Assembly (NCBI GenBank): GCA_948470475.1
Contig: OX419336.1
Location: 39,859,420-39,923,419, forward strand
From: Galaxea fascicularis
Taxonomy: Eukaryota > Cnidaria > Anthozoa > Scleractinia > Euphylliidae
Direction: 5' to 3'
DNA length: 64,000 nt
The translations under genes and the position numbers were made by a program. Under the pieces are notes generated by a model, which had not been told where the DNA came from, did no database searches, and saw nothing but the letters and a program-made list of their open reading frames with translations. Numbering within the stretch: the stretch's first letter is position 1; every line of letters starts with the position of its first letter. Shown here piece after piece: positions 1 to 14,159 of the stretch.

Positions 1-224
1 AGGCTCAAGAGACCAACAGAACCTGAGAACAAACGGTCCATTCTAATGAAGATAGGCGTGATAGGACAAACATTTTATCATAATACCTGTTTCATATCGG
101 TATCATCTTAGTCAAGTTTTAAGGTTAATCGAGCACACGCCAGATACACAATTCAGTTTGACTCACACTCCGAAATAGCTGCGATGATAATATGCGCGTG
201 GTTCCGTTTTGTGCCGTGGCACAA

Positions 225-470
225 AACGAGGCCGTGGCAAACGAGGACAAACGAGGACACATTGTTGCGGACACAAATGTTCCCTGTTTACCGCGCGCGC
301 AACATTTGTTGTGGACAGAAATTTTGTATCCGGGACACGAATGTTTCTGATTTTGTTCAGAAACATTTTGTGTCCGCAACAAATGTTTCCCAGTTTGCGC
401 AGCCCAAGAAACATCATGAGCAGCAATGTGTCCGCAACACTGAATGTGTCCTCGTTTGCCACGGCCATAA
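225..470. mobile_element. Foldback MITE-like repeat
   Basis: GGCCGTGGCAAACGAGGAC at the left pairs with GTCCTCGTTTGCCACGGCC at the right. Inner copies of GTGTCCGCAACA and TGTTGCGGACAC pair as well. The open frames here are by-products of the repeat. Confidence 0.55.
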
Positions 471-519
471 GATACAAGAACATCGAAAGCCTGTGATTAT
501 TTCGTGATCATGTTTCTGT

Positions 520-3240
520 TGTTGAATTCACAAGCTTCTATCAAGTAGTTTCTTTTTCCAGTAAAACACAAAAAAAAGCGTCACTTTTGCTCCCATTTGC
601 CTTTTCTCGTGTGGAACTTTACTATGCTTTCCCCAGTTTTGAGCGGTATTACAGAATCGAAACGGCACGTCTGTTGTGTTCGCGGTCTCAAATTAAGCTC
701 TAGAAGCCATGGAAACGTCTCTTGAGAGCTTTGAAAGCTTAAGCAAAAAGAAAACCCCTCTTTCTTGCATTTCCTGATGCGGACAGCCTGGTGTTGATAC
801 TTATGCTTGATTGGTCAGATATTTAATAAATTGTTTATCCGCTCATCTCATTAAAACATTTGCATGTTCTTCAATATTCTATTCTTGGGTTCCATAATTA
901 ATAGGGTTATATAAACAATGGTAAATAACTAACTAAGTATTTTTGGTCTAAGAGAAACTGTTGAATAGAAGCAGTTTGATAAATTAAAGGTAGTTGTAGT
1001 GCTGGTGATATTGGGAATTCACAAAATGTTCATTTGCAATCCCCTCTTCTATGGACCGAAAATTTGCCTGTTGAGACTATAATTGGAAATGTTGAGTTTT
1101 TGGATTAAGTGACTGACTGTACTGTCATAATCAAATGAAGACTGATCATTTCATATACATCACTCACTATACTATCATAAATTAAACATTGTGTCATTTA
1201 TAGCTTCCAGATCGTAAACGGCGGAGAAAATTGAGGTCATTTTGTGGCAGATTGAGATTGATTGAGAACACGGGCACGTCCGCTCCGGCAAATTAGCTCA
1301 GATGGTTCGTTGTTTGATGCATGCGCAGGGTTGAATAAGTGCAATGTTATCTGCAGGCGGCTTGTTTTTTTTCATCATTTGAGACTAACTTGAAAAAAAA
1401 ACAAAATACGGAGGGACTGACTACGAATTTTATTTTTAAAGCAAAGTATCGTTCTGTGCATGTGATCAGTTAGAAAAAAAAACTGGTGGATTTTGACAAA
1501 TTCTTCATTGGCTCTGAACAGTGTGAGATTTTACAACTGTTGCTACTCATCTGACGGATGAATGTAACTATACGGACGTTCAGAAGAAACAAACCAATCT
1601 ACAGGTAATATTTTAAACCTTGGCCCGAACAGTAAGCGTCTGGCTCAAGATTTTCTAAGGTGCCGATTTTGCCACTCGTAGATGTTTTGCTCCAAACGAG
1701 GCACGAGTAAAAACATAACTTTCTCACCTCTTTGGTCGTTGAACTAAATCATTAGGAGCTGTCTTTCGGCATAGACTAGTGCAAAGGTCCAACTTTGCCA
1801 CACATAACAGCAAATCACGCACGAGAGAACCAGCCTATAGATTTAATAAATTAGTTTTTCGCATCGTTGATATTGAGACATGCAGTTTGATGTTTATTCG
1901 ACGACAAACAAAGGAACTGCGGTACAGAATAAATTAAAATTTCATTCCGTTTTAATTACTTCTGCTCAGATGAAGAATTTAGATAAATGCTCCCTTTGAT
2001 ATGATGAACTCAAGCTATTATGTTTAGTCGCGAAGGTGTCAATAAACAATTAATTGATCCGACAATTGGAAAGTAATTACATCGGCACTTAAAGGGGTTG
2101 TTTAGTTTGTTTCCTTCTCGATATCACAAGTATGTTATTGGAACATAACAGTTGGTGAACCCAAAAGTAAATTAGACACTGAAATAAGAAATCATTTTCT
2201 CCACTGTTTTTAAACAATTGGTAGAAGTAAGTAAAAGAAGGCGATCTGTTAAACTTCATTTACACGTGTAACTCGGTGCATTAATTCCACTAATTGACAT
2301 TGCGCTTGCAGGATCGTGATCATAACCAAAACGGTGTTAAGCATACCCTGTTCATTTTTCAACTAATGTATGACAGCATCAAGTTTCTTGCGGCATTTTG
2401 TAAATTGAGAGAAAGCATTGGGGCTCTCAGTTGCGTTATAGTTTAGGTCCACGATGAAACGGAGTAGATTTAGTGATAGTCAGATGGACCAATCAGAGAA
2501 CGGAATTGCTCAACGACGTTTTGGTTTGGATATAAATAGGACGAGCTCCGTAATTAAATCTGATTGAAAAATATGAGACACCGTTCATCACTAACTGTCA
2601 ACTTTCGACTAGCAAACGTCGATCCACAGTGAGGAGAAAACTGCTTGTTTCAACAAAAACAGATGTCAAACACAGCGTTTCAGTATCTGTGAGGACGTTT
2701 TGTTGGTCACTGCCGTAGTTTGACTCGTACAAATTTATCAAAGGAGCCGCTATCGGAGGCCGGCAAAGGTTTTGTGCACGTTAACGTACTACTTTCTTTT
2801 CTTTTCATGACAGGCGTCACTGACAATTTTAGTTTCAGTTCTTGCTGTACTCTCAGGCTCTACAGAAACGACCACCTTCTACATACAGCGACAAGATTAC
2901 TGAGTGGAAGTCAGTTCAGTCAGATTATTTCGAAGGGTAAGACTAAGAATAGCGCAAGCGTACTGACGATTGGGAACCATATTTCAGATTCTGGCACGAA
3001 TTCTGCTGGGTAGGATGCATACCGTCGCCATGGCAAATATTTTTTGGGGGTCGTTCATTGGAATTTGCCTCAGGCATCGGGGAAATTTCGTCCTCAACAC
3101 AGACCGATCTCAATGTAGACACTCTAAGTCTATTTAGGTGAATGTGAATATGAATCATATATCTTTTATATGAGTTTTAATTCTAATCTATTTCATATTA
3201 GTTGTAAATTCACAACAATCTTGTTCGATTGCTCTTTGTT
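520..3240. other. Left flank, no supported gene
   Basis: No coding exon with a family match. A TATAAATAG at 2531-2539 precedes a short hydrophobic frame near 2814-2905, but the pieces do not join into a gene. The first 500 bases hold the foldback repeat. Confidence 0.5.
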
Positions 3241-3247
3241 GTCGCGC

Positions 3248-3445
3248 GATAGACCCACTCGGCTCACTCAATGTTGTACCCAATTCAAACCCTTTGGTAA
3301 TAAAACGTCAAGTTTTGTTCCAGGTATTTCCGTATCATTCAAATATGAAGGTGCTACATTATAAAGTAAATACAATAAACAAAGAATCTTAAGCCCAGGA
3401 GATTTGAATTGGGTACCACATTGAGTTAGCCAAATGGGTCTATTC
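3248..3445. mobile_element. Foldback repeat 3' of gene A
   Basis: ATAGACCCACTCGGCTCAC and TTGTACCCAATTCAAA on the left pair imperfectly with TTTGAATTGGGTACCA and GCCAAATGGGTCTAT on the right. About 200 bp, non-coding. Confidence 0.5.
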
Positions 3446-3842
3446 AATATGTTCTAAAGAATTAAACAAAACGGAGGTCTCAGCTAAACAATAGCTAGTC
3501 AGAAGTCTAAAATTAGTCCCAGTATTAACTTCACAAAAATCATAGCAATTGCAAGTTGTATGGGACGTACTTGAGAGGTTAAACAGCAAGCCAAAGTCAC
3601 AATTAGTTTAAGAGTATAATTATCACTACGATTTTCAGTTTCACAAACATGTTTTTGGCGGCAAAAACGTCTGCCTTCTTCATGGGGGTGCATATGTGAC
3701 ATAGATGCAAATTTGAATAAAATGCTTTTTGCAGCATTATAATGGTTCCATTTTACCAGAAAGAGATAACTTTACCTTTAGAATGAAAGTGAAAAAGTAG
3801 GAAAATTATGAGCAATAAATCAGCCTTTGGGCTTTTAAATGA

Positions 3843-3848
3843 TTTATT
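3843..3848 (-). terminator. PolyA signal of gene A
   Basis: AATAAA on the minus strand about 50 bases after the gene A stop codon, a usual distance for a cleavage/polyadenylation signal. Confidence 0.5.
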
Positions 3849-3898
3849 TTAAGTGACAGGTCCTCATCATCCTTTAATCACTTGTCTACAAATTCAGT

Positions 3899-6800
3899 TT
3901 ATATCCCATCAAAACTCAGAACAGAGTAATAACTCCAATAGAAAATATTGAAGGAAATGTAAGCGACTGGAAACAGAATGCGTGATACTCGATCAATAAC
4001 ACTCGCATCAATTTTCACACAGGCAATCTTCAGCTTTCTTTGCATCTTTGCCTTGTTCAACATTCTCGGCTGTTCGACTGCATTCACTTGGGAACCCGAT
4101 AACCTTATTTCCTGTGCGTCAAGGTCTTCGGAATCACCTCCATTGTCCTAAAATTGAGTGTAAAAGATGAAAAGACGTGGAAGATAGAACCAGCCCAATG
4201 AAATGAACGACGAAAATTATTTCAATTCAGCTTTTTAAATAGACGAATAAATGATCTCACAAGCAGATGCTAAGCAGGTAATGAATGAATGAATGAATGA
4301 ATGAATGAATTGAATGACTTGAATGGATGGATGGATGGATGGATGGATGGGTGATAAAAATTAAGGGAGTAACTTAGACTGAAGAGAAACAGAGTAAGCT
4401 CACGTTTGCACTTGCAATTGACAAAACGGGGCATTACACTCACTTCGCGTTTCAGAAGCTTGATCTCACAACCCATCGTTTCGTCTTCTTCCCTCCGCTT
4501 TGTTTCTATTTTCTTGCTATGAAGGCGTACAATGACATACTCCAAGACAGCACCAAACACAAAGAGCAATGAAATGATGAAAAACACGTCAAGAGCCTTC
4601 ACATATGACACCTGTAAAAGGATAAGAAAACTGGGCTAGAGTCTAACTATTTGCAGATGTTATTATAAAGGCAGAACTTTCTGCTATCCTGTTCAAGGGA
4701 CTAGAAATGAAGCCACGGGAAACTCAAATAATTGTGAAAGAAACAATGATGGAAAATCATGTCTGATGTCATCCCTTTTTCATTTGCTGGCAAGAGTATC
4801 AGTAATGATAAAGAAGGATACGGCAGGGATTCACTTAATTCACAAAATTTCTTTTAGTGTACACGTGCACCATGGCCAATATTAAACGTGCTAACACGAC
4901 AGTGCTGTTCTAAAAAGCTGGCATAATTATGGAAAATTATCTATTATCCGAACAGTACGATTATAGCCAATAACCAGGAACCAGACCTAGTTGTAGTGCA
5001 AACTGAAGATTTTCACAAAGAACACAATGAGGCTGAAAGAATGCTGGGGGTGAAATAAAATGCCAGCAGTCACGGTACGTTATATTCCCTGGGAATGAAT
5101 CAGTTTTGCTGTTATAAGTATTTACGTTACCTTGGGCACAGAAGATCGAAAGGACCCCATGAGGGTGACTATGGTCAATACCGTGGTAACCACTAAAGCT
5201 ACACGTGCGGGAACAGCATCCTTTGAGATCCAAAAACTCAACCAGGAGAGGACAACGATGAGAGCCGTTGGTGCGTAGATTTGGATGAGAGAGTATCCAA
5301 GACGACGTTCAAAGATAAACACTACCCACAAGTGAGAGAACTGGGAAGCTTAAAAAGTAACATATATATATATATAACCAAAACGCGCCTCATTAATTGA
5401 ATAACAAACTTTACGAACTTTACAGTGAACTTCTCACCCAGCGCATGAAAGAAGGGACTCCAATGGATCACGCTTGATCCATCTTCGAGGAAATTATTTT
5501 CGATGGATTTATAACTCGATGGGAGTACACCGTGTTATCTGTAATGCGCATGTCATCTGCGCATCTCGAACTAAAAGTTATTTTGAGTGGAAGATTTCGA
5601 CTCTAGTCGTTCAGACTAATAACCCCGTTCACTCAGCGGTTCGCTTTGGTCCGATTGGCTTTTGTGTTGTTTAAATATTAATGGGGGCATCCACACTTAA
5701 GGATTTTTAATTCAGTTCTATTCCAGACCTCTATTCCTGATCTGGCATGTTGAAGTCTTATCAAAACGGCCTCTTCATTGCTAAGGATTAGATGTACTAG
5801 TGTGCGTCTCGGTGAATATTATAAATTCAACCTTAATTATCCCAGCGGGGAGTGTCCAATCTTCGCACTATCAAAACAACTTGAGCTCAATCAGTTAGCC
5901 CCTGTATATCCCATCACTTCCACATGCCACAAGCACGTTGAGGTAGCTGCCGGTGCTTTCGTAAGTAAGAGATTAGACAAGCGCTTTGTTGTTGGTTTTC
6001 CACCCACAACCCGCGACAAATTACTCGCGACCCGCAATTCACCACAACCTGCGACAGTTCACCTGCGACCTCGAAAATTAGACTCCAATCACAGAGGGCT
6101 TGGTGACCGGTTGAGTTGCTGCGTTCTGAAATGGTAGAGGGTTGGGCTCCGGCAGGCCTGATGCAACAGTATCGCGGGCGAAACGTTGCGATCCACATTT
6201 ATGTGCCTCAATCATGAAACAAATGATCAACTAACCTGTTAGTAACACCAAGAAAGGATATCCTCTCTTGATAACACTGAACGGCCACGAACAATTTTAT
6301 AACTATATAATACTGAAAGTACGTATTTTGCAAATTCTATTACTTGGACATCAACACAGGAGTTAGTCAGATAGAATATGTGATGACTCACTTGATCCCC
6401 GAGTTCCGTACTGAACCATTGCCTTCCTTGTCTTAATATTAGTCAGAGTAAATTCATTCATTTCATCACCAAGAATTTTAATTCCTTGCTTGTCCATGGC
6501 TTTCCAAAAGTAGTCAACTTGTTGAAGTGGATAAGCGTCTGAAAAGCAAAATTGTTTTGGTTACAAACACTGGAAATTAACACACAATGGCAAAAACAAG
6601 TGGAATAGGGATTGTAACATGAAAAATTTCGAAACGTATGTAGGCGTCAAAGTAAAGTTAAGATGTTCCGGTTACCACACCCGACGTTTCTACTAGTTTC
6701 CTACTACGGCGCACTTTGTAATTCACTGAAAAATGTTAGCCAATGTGTATGTCTTGAACGACACCCGAATTTATTTAGCAAAAGCAGCTAGCCTTCCTTC

Positions 6801-9800
6801 AACCGATAGGTCTTGAAGGGCTGTCTCTAGCATTAGACAGACTGTGAAACTTCGATCAATGTCATCGGCTGATCAGTTGTTCGACTTTAAATTAAAAGAG
6901 GATTGCCGGGTCAAATGTTTGCGATTTTGAACCTTTGTAGTATCAGGACTGATATCACGAATGAAGTCATTATATACCCGTGCCGCGGACCTTTAAACAA
7001 AGCAGAATGTAGCGTTTATCCTCAATGAAAACGCAAGAGCAAGATCATGTACCATACAATGAAAACAGTGAGGCTTGCTCTACATACGCCACATTGTAGA
7101 ACTATTAAATTTTTGCACTTGGAAAAAATCAGTTGGATACGTCAGAGCTAATTACTAGTTTAATGTCAAGATAACAAAAGTCTACTCAACAGCTCAGGAG
7201 GGTCAGGTTACAAGACTGTTTATCGAGAGGGTAGTCTATCAAATCCAACTGGCAGTTTGCTGTCATAGTTATTCTGCAAGCACACAATGATTGTCATAAC
7301 AATAGTGTCAAAAACTGCTTGAAATTTGTGATAGAACCATAAAAAAATAGATAAACCTATGGACACTGCGTTTCGAGGCGTAATTGTAGTCGTGGGCTCG
7401 GAAAACCCTTAGATTTGCTGCATTAGTCCCTGGTTGAGCTCCCAAAAGATGAAGATTCATTTCACCAATTCAACGACTACGTAACGACTCCAACGTAACA
7501 CTGTAATTAATGTCAGGAATGTGACTGGTTCTGTACGGTGATCGCCATTCTGCTATGTACTTCACCCTCACTGCTGGTTTTACATTCTACTAATTAAATA
7601 AAACAGGTCCTTTAGAAAAGAGATCCTTTATTTATATGAAACAAGTTTAACCTGCTTCCCTTTAATCTGTTGCTCTACAGTTTTCCAAAAACTCGGATGA
7701 ATAGTACATGCACACGAAGATATCATTTTAACTTCGATATCACATTACGGGGTAAACAGTAATTCAACTTAACCACAGTTTGCCATTTAATTTTTATTTC
7801 TTTGTAAGACCTCAGGTTATTGTTATGCTTAATTATTTGCTGATTTTATTTGTGATCAGTAGGCCTATCATCAAGTAAGCATCCATACCTTGAGCTCCAC
7901 ATGACTGATCCGTTTTGATTAATAATTACCCTGCTGTTATCAGCAGGTACATTGTGATACTTAGCAGTTTTAATGTTGAGGAAAAACGTGTCTGGAAGCC
8001 AGATTACATGTCTGTAAGACCCCGTCAAAACGATAGGTTCTTCAAGATCATGTTTCAACCGAGGGTCTCTCCAATACTGGCGAAAGAATACGTCGACAGA
8101 GAAATCCTAAGTGGTGAAAAGAGAACACTCCATCAACAATGCCAACACTAATACTGCCACTGATACCGATTTCCAGATCTCCATCGCATTTCCATCGCAT
8201 TTCCTGATCTCGTAAATTAAATGCGATGGTCGCCTGGAGACAAAAGTGTACAGAAAACCAACCGACATCCGATTATTACTACATTACAAGAGCCACGTCG
8301 ATGTCGTCAGCTACAAGAAGTCATTGCTAAAAACAATGCTGGATCATGCCTTTAAGCTGTCATCCTCCTAGCAACTGTTCCACCTGGAATGCGATCGTCT
8401 CACACAGACATTAAGAACAACATGGAACCGTCCCAAGTGATATATATCGAGGGATTTTGAGATCTTGAGAAAGTGCCAGAGTAAATTCGACTACCTGATG
8501 TACGAAATGCTCTTTATTGGCCGTTCCGAAATTCAAAAGGGAACTGGGGCGAGTTTCAAATTTTGAAGTAATCAATAATCCACAAATGTTTCTAATTTTG
8601 AGGCTGCCGGCCCAAATTTTGGGGGACGCTATTACAAAATTAGAGACATTTGTATGGATTTTGAACTATGTTTCAAGGTCCATAACTTCGTCTCTGTTCA
8701 ACCTAAAAGAATCAAACTTGGTCAAACGACCAATCTCAATGTTATCTTTCATGTGACTAGTGGTGTCAATTTATCGATTACTTCAAAATTTGAAACTCGC
8801 CACAGTTCCCTTTTGAATTTCGGAAAGGCTAATAAAGGAACTTAAGCCAACTTTGAACAAACAGTCAGACTCAATCCGTGCAAACAGTTATTTGTATAGT
8901 TTTTTTAAATTATTTTAACACTTGCATTTTAGCTTTTGTATTTATTGTTGGACATTCTCACGCCTTAATTTTGTACTTAAATATCTATATTTCATTCGCT
9001 TTTTCTACAACTTTAAAATGATCTTAGGGGGATCAAAACTTCGTTTTTTATCGCTTGTTTTTATACTAAAATGTGTTTCGAAAACACTACTTATAAGAAT
9101 TAATGTTACTGATATTGATGTAACATTTTCATTTTATTATATATTGCATACCATGTCAATTTCCCTGACTTTCCCAAAATGAACAACAGACATGTATATG
9201 GTGATGTTCAGTGGAGGACCTTATAAAAGAAAAGAAAGAAAAAAATAACTATGTTTGTTAGATTTCGCAGTTGCGTTAGTTATCACGGACCTTGATTTGC
9301 AATCGTGCTTTTGCTCTTTCATAGGCGAAACGCATTGTTTTCCAAGACTTCAGCATGATTTCTTCGATTGATTTGAGTTTTACGAATGAAAAAGAAACTG
9401 ATGCAATCACCTTAGAAACTGCGTTCATTCCGAAGAAAATAAATTGCCTAAATCATTAAAAATTAACACCTAACCCCTACCTTTGTAAAAAGGCCTAAGA
9501 CGTCTGTCATAGTTATCTTCGTGAAATAATTTCTTCATCTCATCTGTGGCATCTTTGTAGCTTGAAAAGCAAACAATATTCAATAGAAATTATTACTTGA
9601 GGAAAACAAAACCCACACGAACTCAATTGCGGGATCTTTTAATTTTTGTCAGCAAGACGTCGACTGGACTTAAAGAAAATGCACCGAATATTTTACGTAC
9701 TGTACGACAACCATGCTGGCCATAGTTTGCTTGCGAACACAAATTAATGACAAAGGAATGTTCGAAAGTTTGGGTTCTGTTCCAACCCCGAACTGAATAA

Positions 9801-12800
9801 CGGTGACAGTCATTAAAATTATTCATGACACATAACTATCGAAGAGCGTAAAATCAGTCTTTATTACACTTCTGACAGTTAAAATGTTTTGTTGATTTCG
9901 CATGTCGTTTGGATGGGGTTTCACATCAGTTTGTGAATTTAACATTTTAAATTTGTTATTACCTACTGTAGACAAATCATGCACCATGAGACATGATCGT
10001 GACTTACCAAACGAGCCAGCTCCCAAAAACCGGGAGAGGCGTACAACGGTTTTAGGCGACGTTATTAACTGTTGATACCCTACAATGCATGAAGAAACTA
10101 GCAGCCTGTCCAAGGAGTGATAGCTGATGTGGGCGCAGCCCTCAACAGCCATCGGACATAGAAATCGAGAGCGAATAGTGTAATTGTTTTAGTATAAATC
10201 TACTAAGTCGTTCAAAACTAAACAAGTAAATTATCTAAATTCTCCCCGCAGACACTTTGAAAACGCGAAGAAGCGGCCGCCATTTTGTATCATAGCAAAG
10301 ATCAGAGACCGGTATTCCTGATAGAACGCTAGTCAGTATTTATCGAATTTTATATTGTAATAAGGTTTTCACACCTACTTATAAATAGCTTTAAAAAAAA
10401 GTATATTTATTAACTAATAACTAATATATAATAACTAATATATAACGTCAGTCTCTCAAACAATGGGCTTCTTCGGAAAAAAAAATTTCAAATGCTGACC
10501 CAGTCATTAGGGACCTGTAGATTTGAGTACGAGTACGAGATCGAGTACGAGTACGACTTTTCAAATCCTACTCGCGTGCTTTAGATGATCACTAGTGACA
10601 CCAATCTTGTTGCTACAATCTCAGGATCTACCGGTAAGTAACAACGAAGAGTGAGGGTTCAGGGGAGGTGACTGGTGTGAAATTAGAAATTCGTACTCGT
10701 ACTCAAATCTAAAGGTCCCTATTGTATTACGGTTTAATGTAGTACCTTTATGCTAATAGAAAGTTAAGTAAATTTAGTTTTTGCAATTTGTAAAAATATG
10801 ATCAAGCCACTTTTTGCCTAGGAGCCGCTAAACACCGAGACGATAGTGATGTTTTGAGTGAATTTATTGGCTGTGGAATGCCACTGGGATAGTAAACTAA
10901 ATACCCAGTGTTATTCGCAAGCCACAGCTACCCATAAATCAACAAAACTGTTTCAGGCTTTCGTTTGGCTTTTTGTTTATCCAATTTTGACGTCGCCAAA
11001 AACAAATGAGAGTTCCTGCGTAAATGCTTGCCAACTATAAAATATTTATTAATATCAAAATTTCCTGACACCGTTTTGTTTGTCGATACCCGTAAAAATA
11101 CTCTCTGAAATACTTTGACCAAATTGAAATCCAAACTAAAAATCCATCAAATTTACATACACTTTTAATCCGTTCAAAGTCGATGTACTCTCTTAAAAGT
11201 CAAGTGCGAGATTTTAGCTCACAAAGGTTTGTAAACAGCTAACGCCGCCACAGGAGACACAGTCAGCTCATGAAACCGCAAGCCAATGAAGCGTCAGTAC
11301 CCTGTGGCGTCAACTACAATAGAACAGATTTTTTTTTTTCTGGGAAAAGCATCGCACTGCACTTACGTTGTTATTCTCAGAGCATTCCGGGCCATAAAAT
11401 TCGGGAACGTCGCTCCAGCCAAAGAGAAAAGCAGAGGCAAACAAGCCAAAAAATTGAATCCTTCAGGATGGGAGACCCATGGAACAGCGAACTGCCCATT
11501 GAACCCATCTTGATCGACTATGTTCCCCTTTCTTGCGACTTTATTGTCTTCTTGCGTCGGATCCCAGCAAATAATCTCCCGCGACACTCGGGTACCGCAG
11601 ACGAACAAGGTTACTGCCGTTCTTCAGGTTACAACAGACCAATGCATTGCACGAAATTTTGGTCGAACCAAAAGCCTTGGTCACTTTCCGCTAGAATTCG
11701 TTGTCTCACTTAACATTTCTGAAAGCGGTTTGTTTGCAGACTTCGTTAAGCGACTTAAAAATGATAGAGCACGTGGCAATGCATCAATTTGAATAACATG
11801 GCGGGAGATCCAAACGAATAAAAATAGCACGCCTGTTGTATTTGTAATTTGAATAATCGCAAGCGACTCCTCATTGGCCGAAATTAATTACCCACTCGCT
11901 TAAGCTACCTGGTTTGGTGACTTTAATTTAATGAGAATTCTATTGAAATTTGCTGACTCGCTTAAAAGTTAAGCGAGTTGGAAAAGCAATTGTTTTTGTG
12001 CGATTTCCGGTTGTCACTCGTCAAGCGACCTGAAAAACCGCTCATGAAAACACGTTCATAGTACACAAGAAGGCCTCTTCTATTTTTTCTTCGACCCTGA
12101 CTTCCTTTCTGACTTGGTCCAAGGAAATTTTTCTCTGCTAGATTTTTTCATTTCTTTAGATGAATACCACGTGGGATTGTTCCCTAGTGTGCAAAATTTG
12201 TCACACGAAATGGACGGACCTCCATGATGAATCAGCGAAAATGCCTCAGTGGAGCCCACATATTTAACTTTTATAGAAAAACCTTTATCAAAAATAAATA
12301 GCGCTTTTCAGGATTTTGAATGTTGTTTAACTGTTGTTTAAGGCATTTAACTTAAGTTTAGTGGATTAAAGGAAATATCGATTTTCTTTTCCTCGAAGGT
12401 AGGAGGTACCCTTAACCCGATGTAGTAGAATATATTGTAATTAGCTTATTTATACGGTGACTCCATACTTTTGGGTAGGGCGTGAACCGAACGATTCAAA
12501 ACCAGCAAAGGAAAGACGATATTCATAACAACGGGAATATTACTGATGCTCTGCTGCAATTAGGTCCATGTTCGCGGAGGAATATCACTGAAAGTAATTC
12601 TTTACATATGAAAATATCGCCGCGCAAGAGCGTCCATTGTACTCTCGATCGTGGGACGCAAAAAGGGACTGTTTCTTCAGACATAAGCAAAAAGCACACT
12701 GAGACATCTTCAAGCCTTCAGAGCAGGCATCGTTTGATATCATGATCATGGTAACTCTAGTCGCACAAAAATACACTATTACTCTAGCTGCGCTGTTTTG

Positions 12801-14098
12801 TTTAAATGTGCGCTCCTTTCTCGATAACTGATAAACACAGTAGCGGGTACCACCTTTCTTTTACTACGAAAAAATAAACCTATTAAACAATATCTATCTG
12901 TTAATTCTCTTCTTGGGATTTTTAGTACTTTAAGTGCAGAAGGATTATATTAGAGGTAATGTAATACCTGTCTTTGATGCCTAAAGCCAGGCAGAGTGCC
13001 ATACACAAACATGTTCCCACAAAAGCCAAAAGCGTTAGCTTGCCCATCACAGCTGCTGTAACCTAAAAACAAAAATAATAAAAGGAAACAATGAATTACA
13101 TTTATACCAAGCAATTCTATTCTCTACTTAGAGCAGCTATACCTGTCAGGAGTCGTGTACCCACAAAACGTTTGGACTAGCATAGGTTCAAAGTGCAGGA
13201 AAAGTCGTTTGAAAAGGTTTTTTTCTTCTTGATTGAAATGAAGTAAAGAGCATCGTGTCATTTGCAAGCCAGTGCAAAAGTGAATGTTTTAATCGCTTAC
13301 CTAAAACATAAGAGTCCTAATGGAGTTTGACGCCAATCAATTCACTTGGACTGCAATTGATGAATTTCTTATTGAAACCCGACAAGTTCTGATGCTCCTA
13401 TCAAATTGTGTGAGATGAAAACAACTAAGTTAATGAGATGTACAATACACTAAAGACAAAAATTGTTATGTGGGAAATTTTAAGCACAAATCTGCTGTAC
13501 CCAGACGTCATGCAATCAAATTTTGTTTGTACCGCCGAGTATTCAAAGACAACTGAGGTTACTTGATTCAGTGATAATTAATATTTTGATATCGGTTTGT
13601 GTCTGCGGTTTTGTTTGTGTTAAAGCAGCTGTATTTAGCCCACTGACAGCAAAAAGTTGTCAAAAGCTGTTTTGTAACAAAAGAAGACAAGTGCTAAAGT
13701 TGTTTTAAATATATTTTTGTTCATCAGTCTTATGAAGTTAACAAAGATCGGATGGAAAAGACGAACGATTTAAATTAAGGTTTGGTCAGTTTCATTTCGT
13801 GTCTTCTATCGTGTCATATTAATAATTAATTATCTTATTACTTTGTAAATATTCCCTCATGTAAAAAAAAAAAAAAAAAAAAAAAAGAAAAGAAATCGGA
13901 ACAAAAGGGTAATAATAATTAAATAGCAAACCGAAATTAAACTTATCCTCTTGCACTCAACTTTACTATTTCTTTTTTCCTCTTGAGAAGCATAAACTTG
14001 AAAAGAGCTACTTCAATAAAATTTTCTCCAATCTTGCTGGTGGAATCTTTTATCAGTTATATAACTATTCCACTTACGTTTGGCTCCTGGTTTTTCAT
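3899..14098 (-). CDS. Gene A: GABA-A receptor-like Cys-loop anion channel subunit
   Basis: Subunit of a pentameric ligand-gated chloride-type channel in the plasma membrane. Coding exons (minus strand): 13062-12968 (start codon at 13047), 9560-9481, 9219-9152, 8106-7889, 7273-7191, 6538-6392, 5348-5131, 4611-4444, 4147-3899. All phases join and give about 436 aa from the 13047 start. Visible: signal peptide (1 to about 22), WLPDTFFLN loop A motif, Cys-loop C156-C170 with YPLD inside, M1 with IYAP, PAR (272-274) giving anion selectivity, 9' Leu (283), M3 about 305-327 and M4 about 411-429. The intracellular M3-M4 loop is short and basic. A 21-nt exon at 14098-14078, in frame through GTAAGT and preceded by a TATA box, may add 12 N-terminal residues. 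A polyA signal lies at 3848-3843. The ligand is unknown: the loop B Glu used by GABA receptors is Leu here. GABA-A-like is favoured over glycine-like because of PDTFF and the M2 sequence, but orthology is not settled. Confidence 0.9.
4279..4350 (+). repeat. (GAAT)n and (GGAT)n microsatellites in gene A last intron
   Basis: Two tetranucleotide runs between the M3 and M4 exons of gene A. They explain the low-complexity His/Pro/Ser frame read on the minus strand. Confidence 0.8.
8512..8837. mobile_element. TIR MITE in gene A intron
   Basis: Inverted repeats of about 60 bp, containing CCGAAATTCAAAAGGGAACT and GAGTTTCAAATTTTGAAGTA on the left, and their complements on the right with few mismatches. 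About 326 bp, between gene A exons at 8106 and 9152. Confidence 0.65.
10508..10722. mobile_element. TIR MITE in gene A first intron
   Basis: TAGGGACCTGTAGATTTGAG with GTACGAGTACGA at the left and their complement TCGTACTCGTACTCAAATC plus TAAAGGTCCCTA at the right. TA at both borders suggests a Tc1/mariner-type target. About 215 bp, non-coding. Confidence 0.6.
14078..14098 (-). CDS. Possible 7-codon first exon of gene A
   Basis: ATG in a good context (CACCATG) opens seven codons ending at a strong GTAAGT donor. They join in phase 0 to the acceptor at 13063/13062, whose first five codons run in frame into the Met at 13047. A TATAAA lies about 46-51 bp upstream. If used, the protein has 12 extra polar residues before its signal peptide. 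If not, this is 5'UTR and translation starts at 13047. Confidence 0.45.
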
Positions 14099-14143
14099 GG
14101 TGGAACGTTTCAAGTGTCATCTTTAACTTTTATTATTAAATAC

Positions 14144-14149
14144 TTTATA
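14144..14149 (-). promoter_or_regulatory. TATA box of gene A
   Basis: TATAAA on the minus strand. Transcription would start near 14118-14120, about 20 bases before the ATG at 14098. Position and downstream splice donor agree; no other core element was identified. Confidence 0.45.
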
Positions 14150-14159
14150 CAAACATATG

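Noticed and set aside
184..507. 107-codon frame at the left end
   Set aside because: Overlapping frames on both strands arise from the foldback repeat; no protein similarity.
1285..1345. tRNA-like A-box (TTAGCTCAGATGGT)
   Set aside because: No B-box at the right distance and no cloverleaf; probably a SINE remnant or chance.
2531..2939. TATAAATAG followed by a hydrophobic, signal-peptide-like frame after a CAG acceptor
   Set aside because: No in-phase upstream ATG exon with a good donor was found, and the frame stops after about 30 codons with no donor before the stop.
8517..8756. 79-codon frame in gene A intron
   Set aside because: Lies within a TIR MITE and has no similarity to coding sequence.
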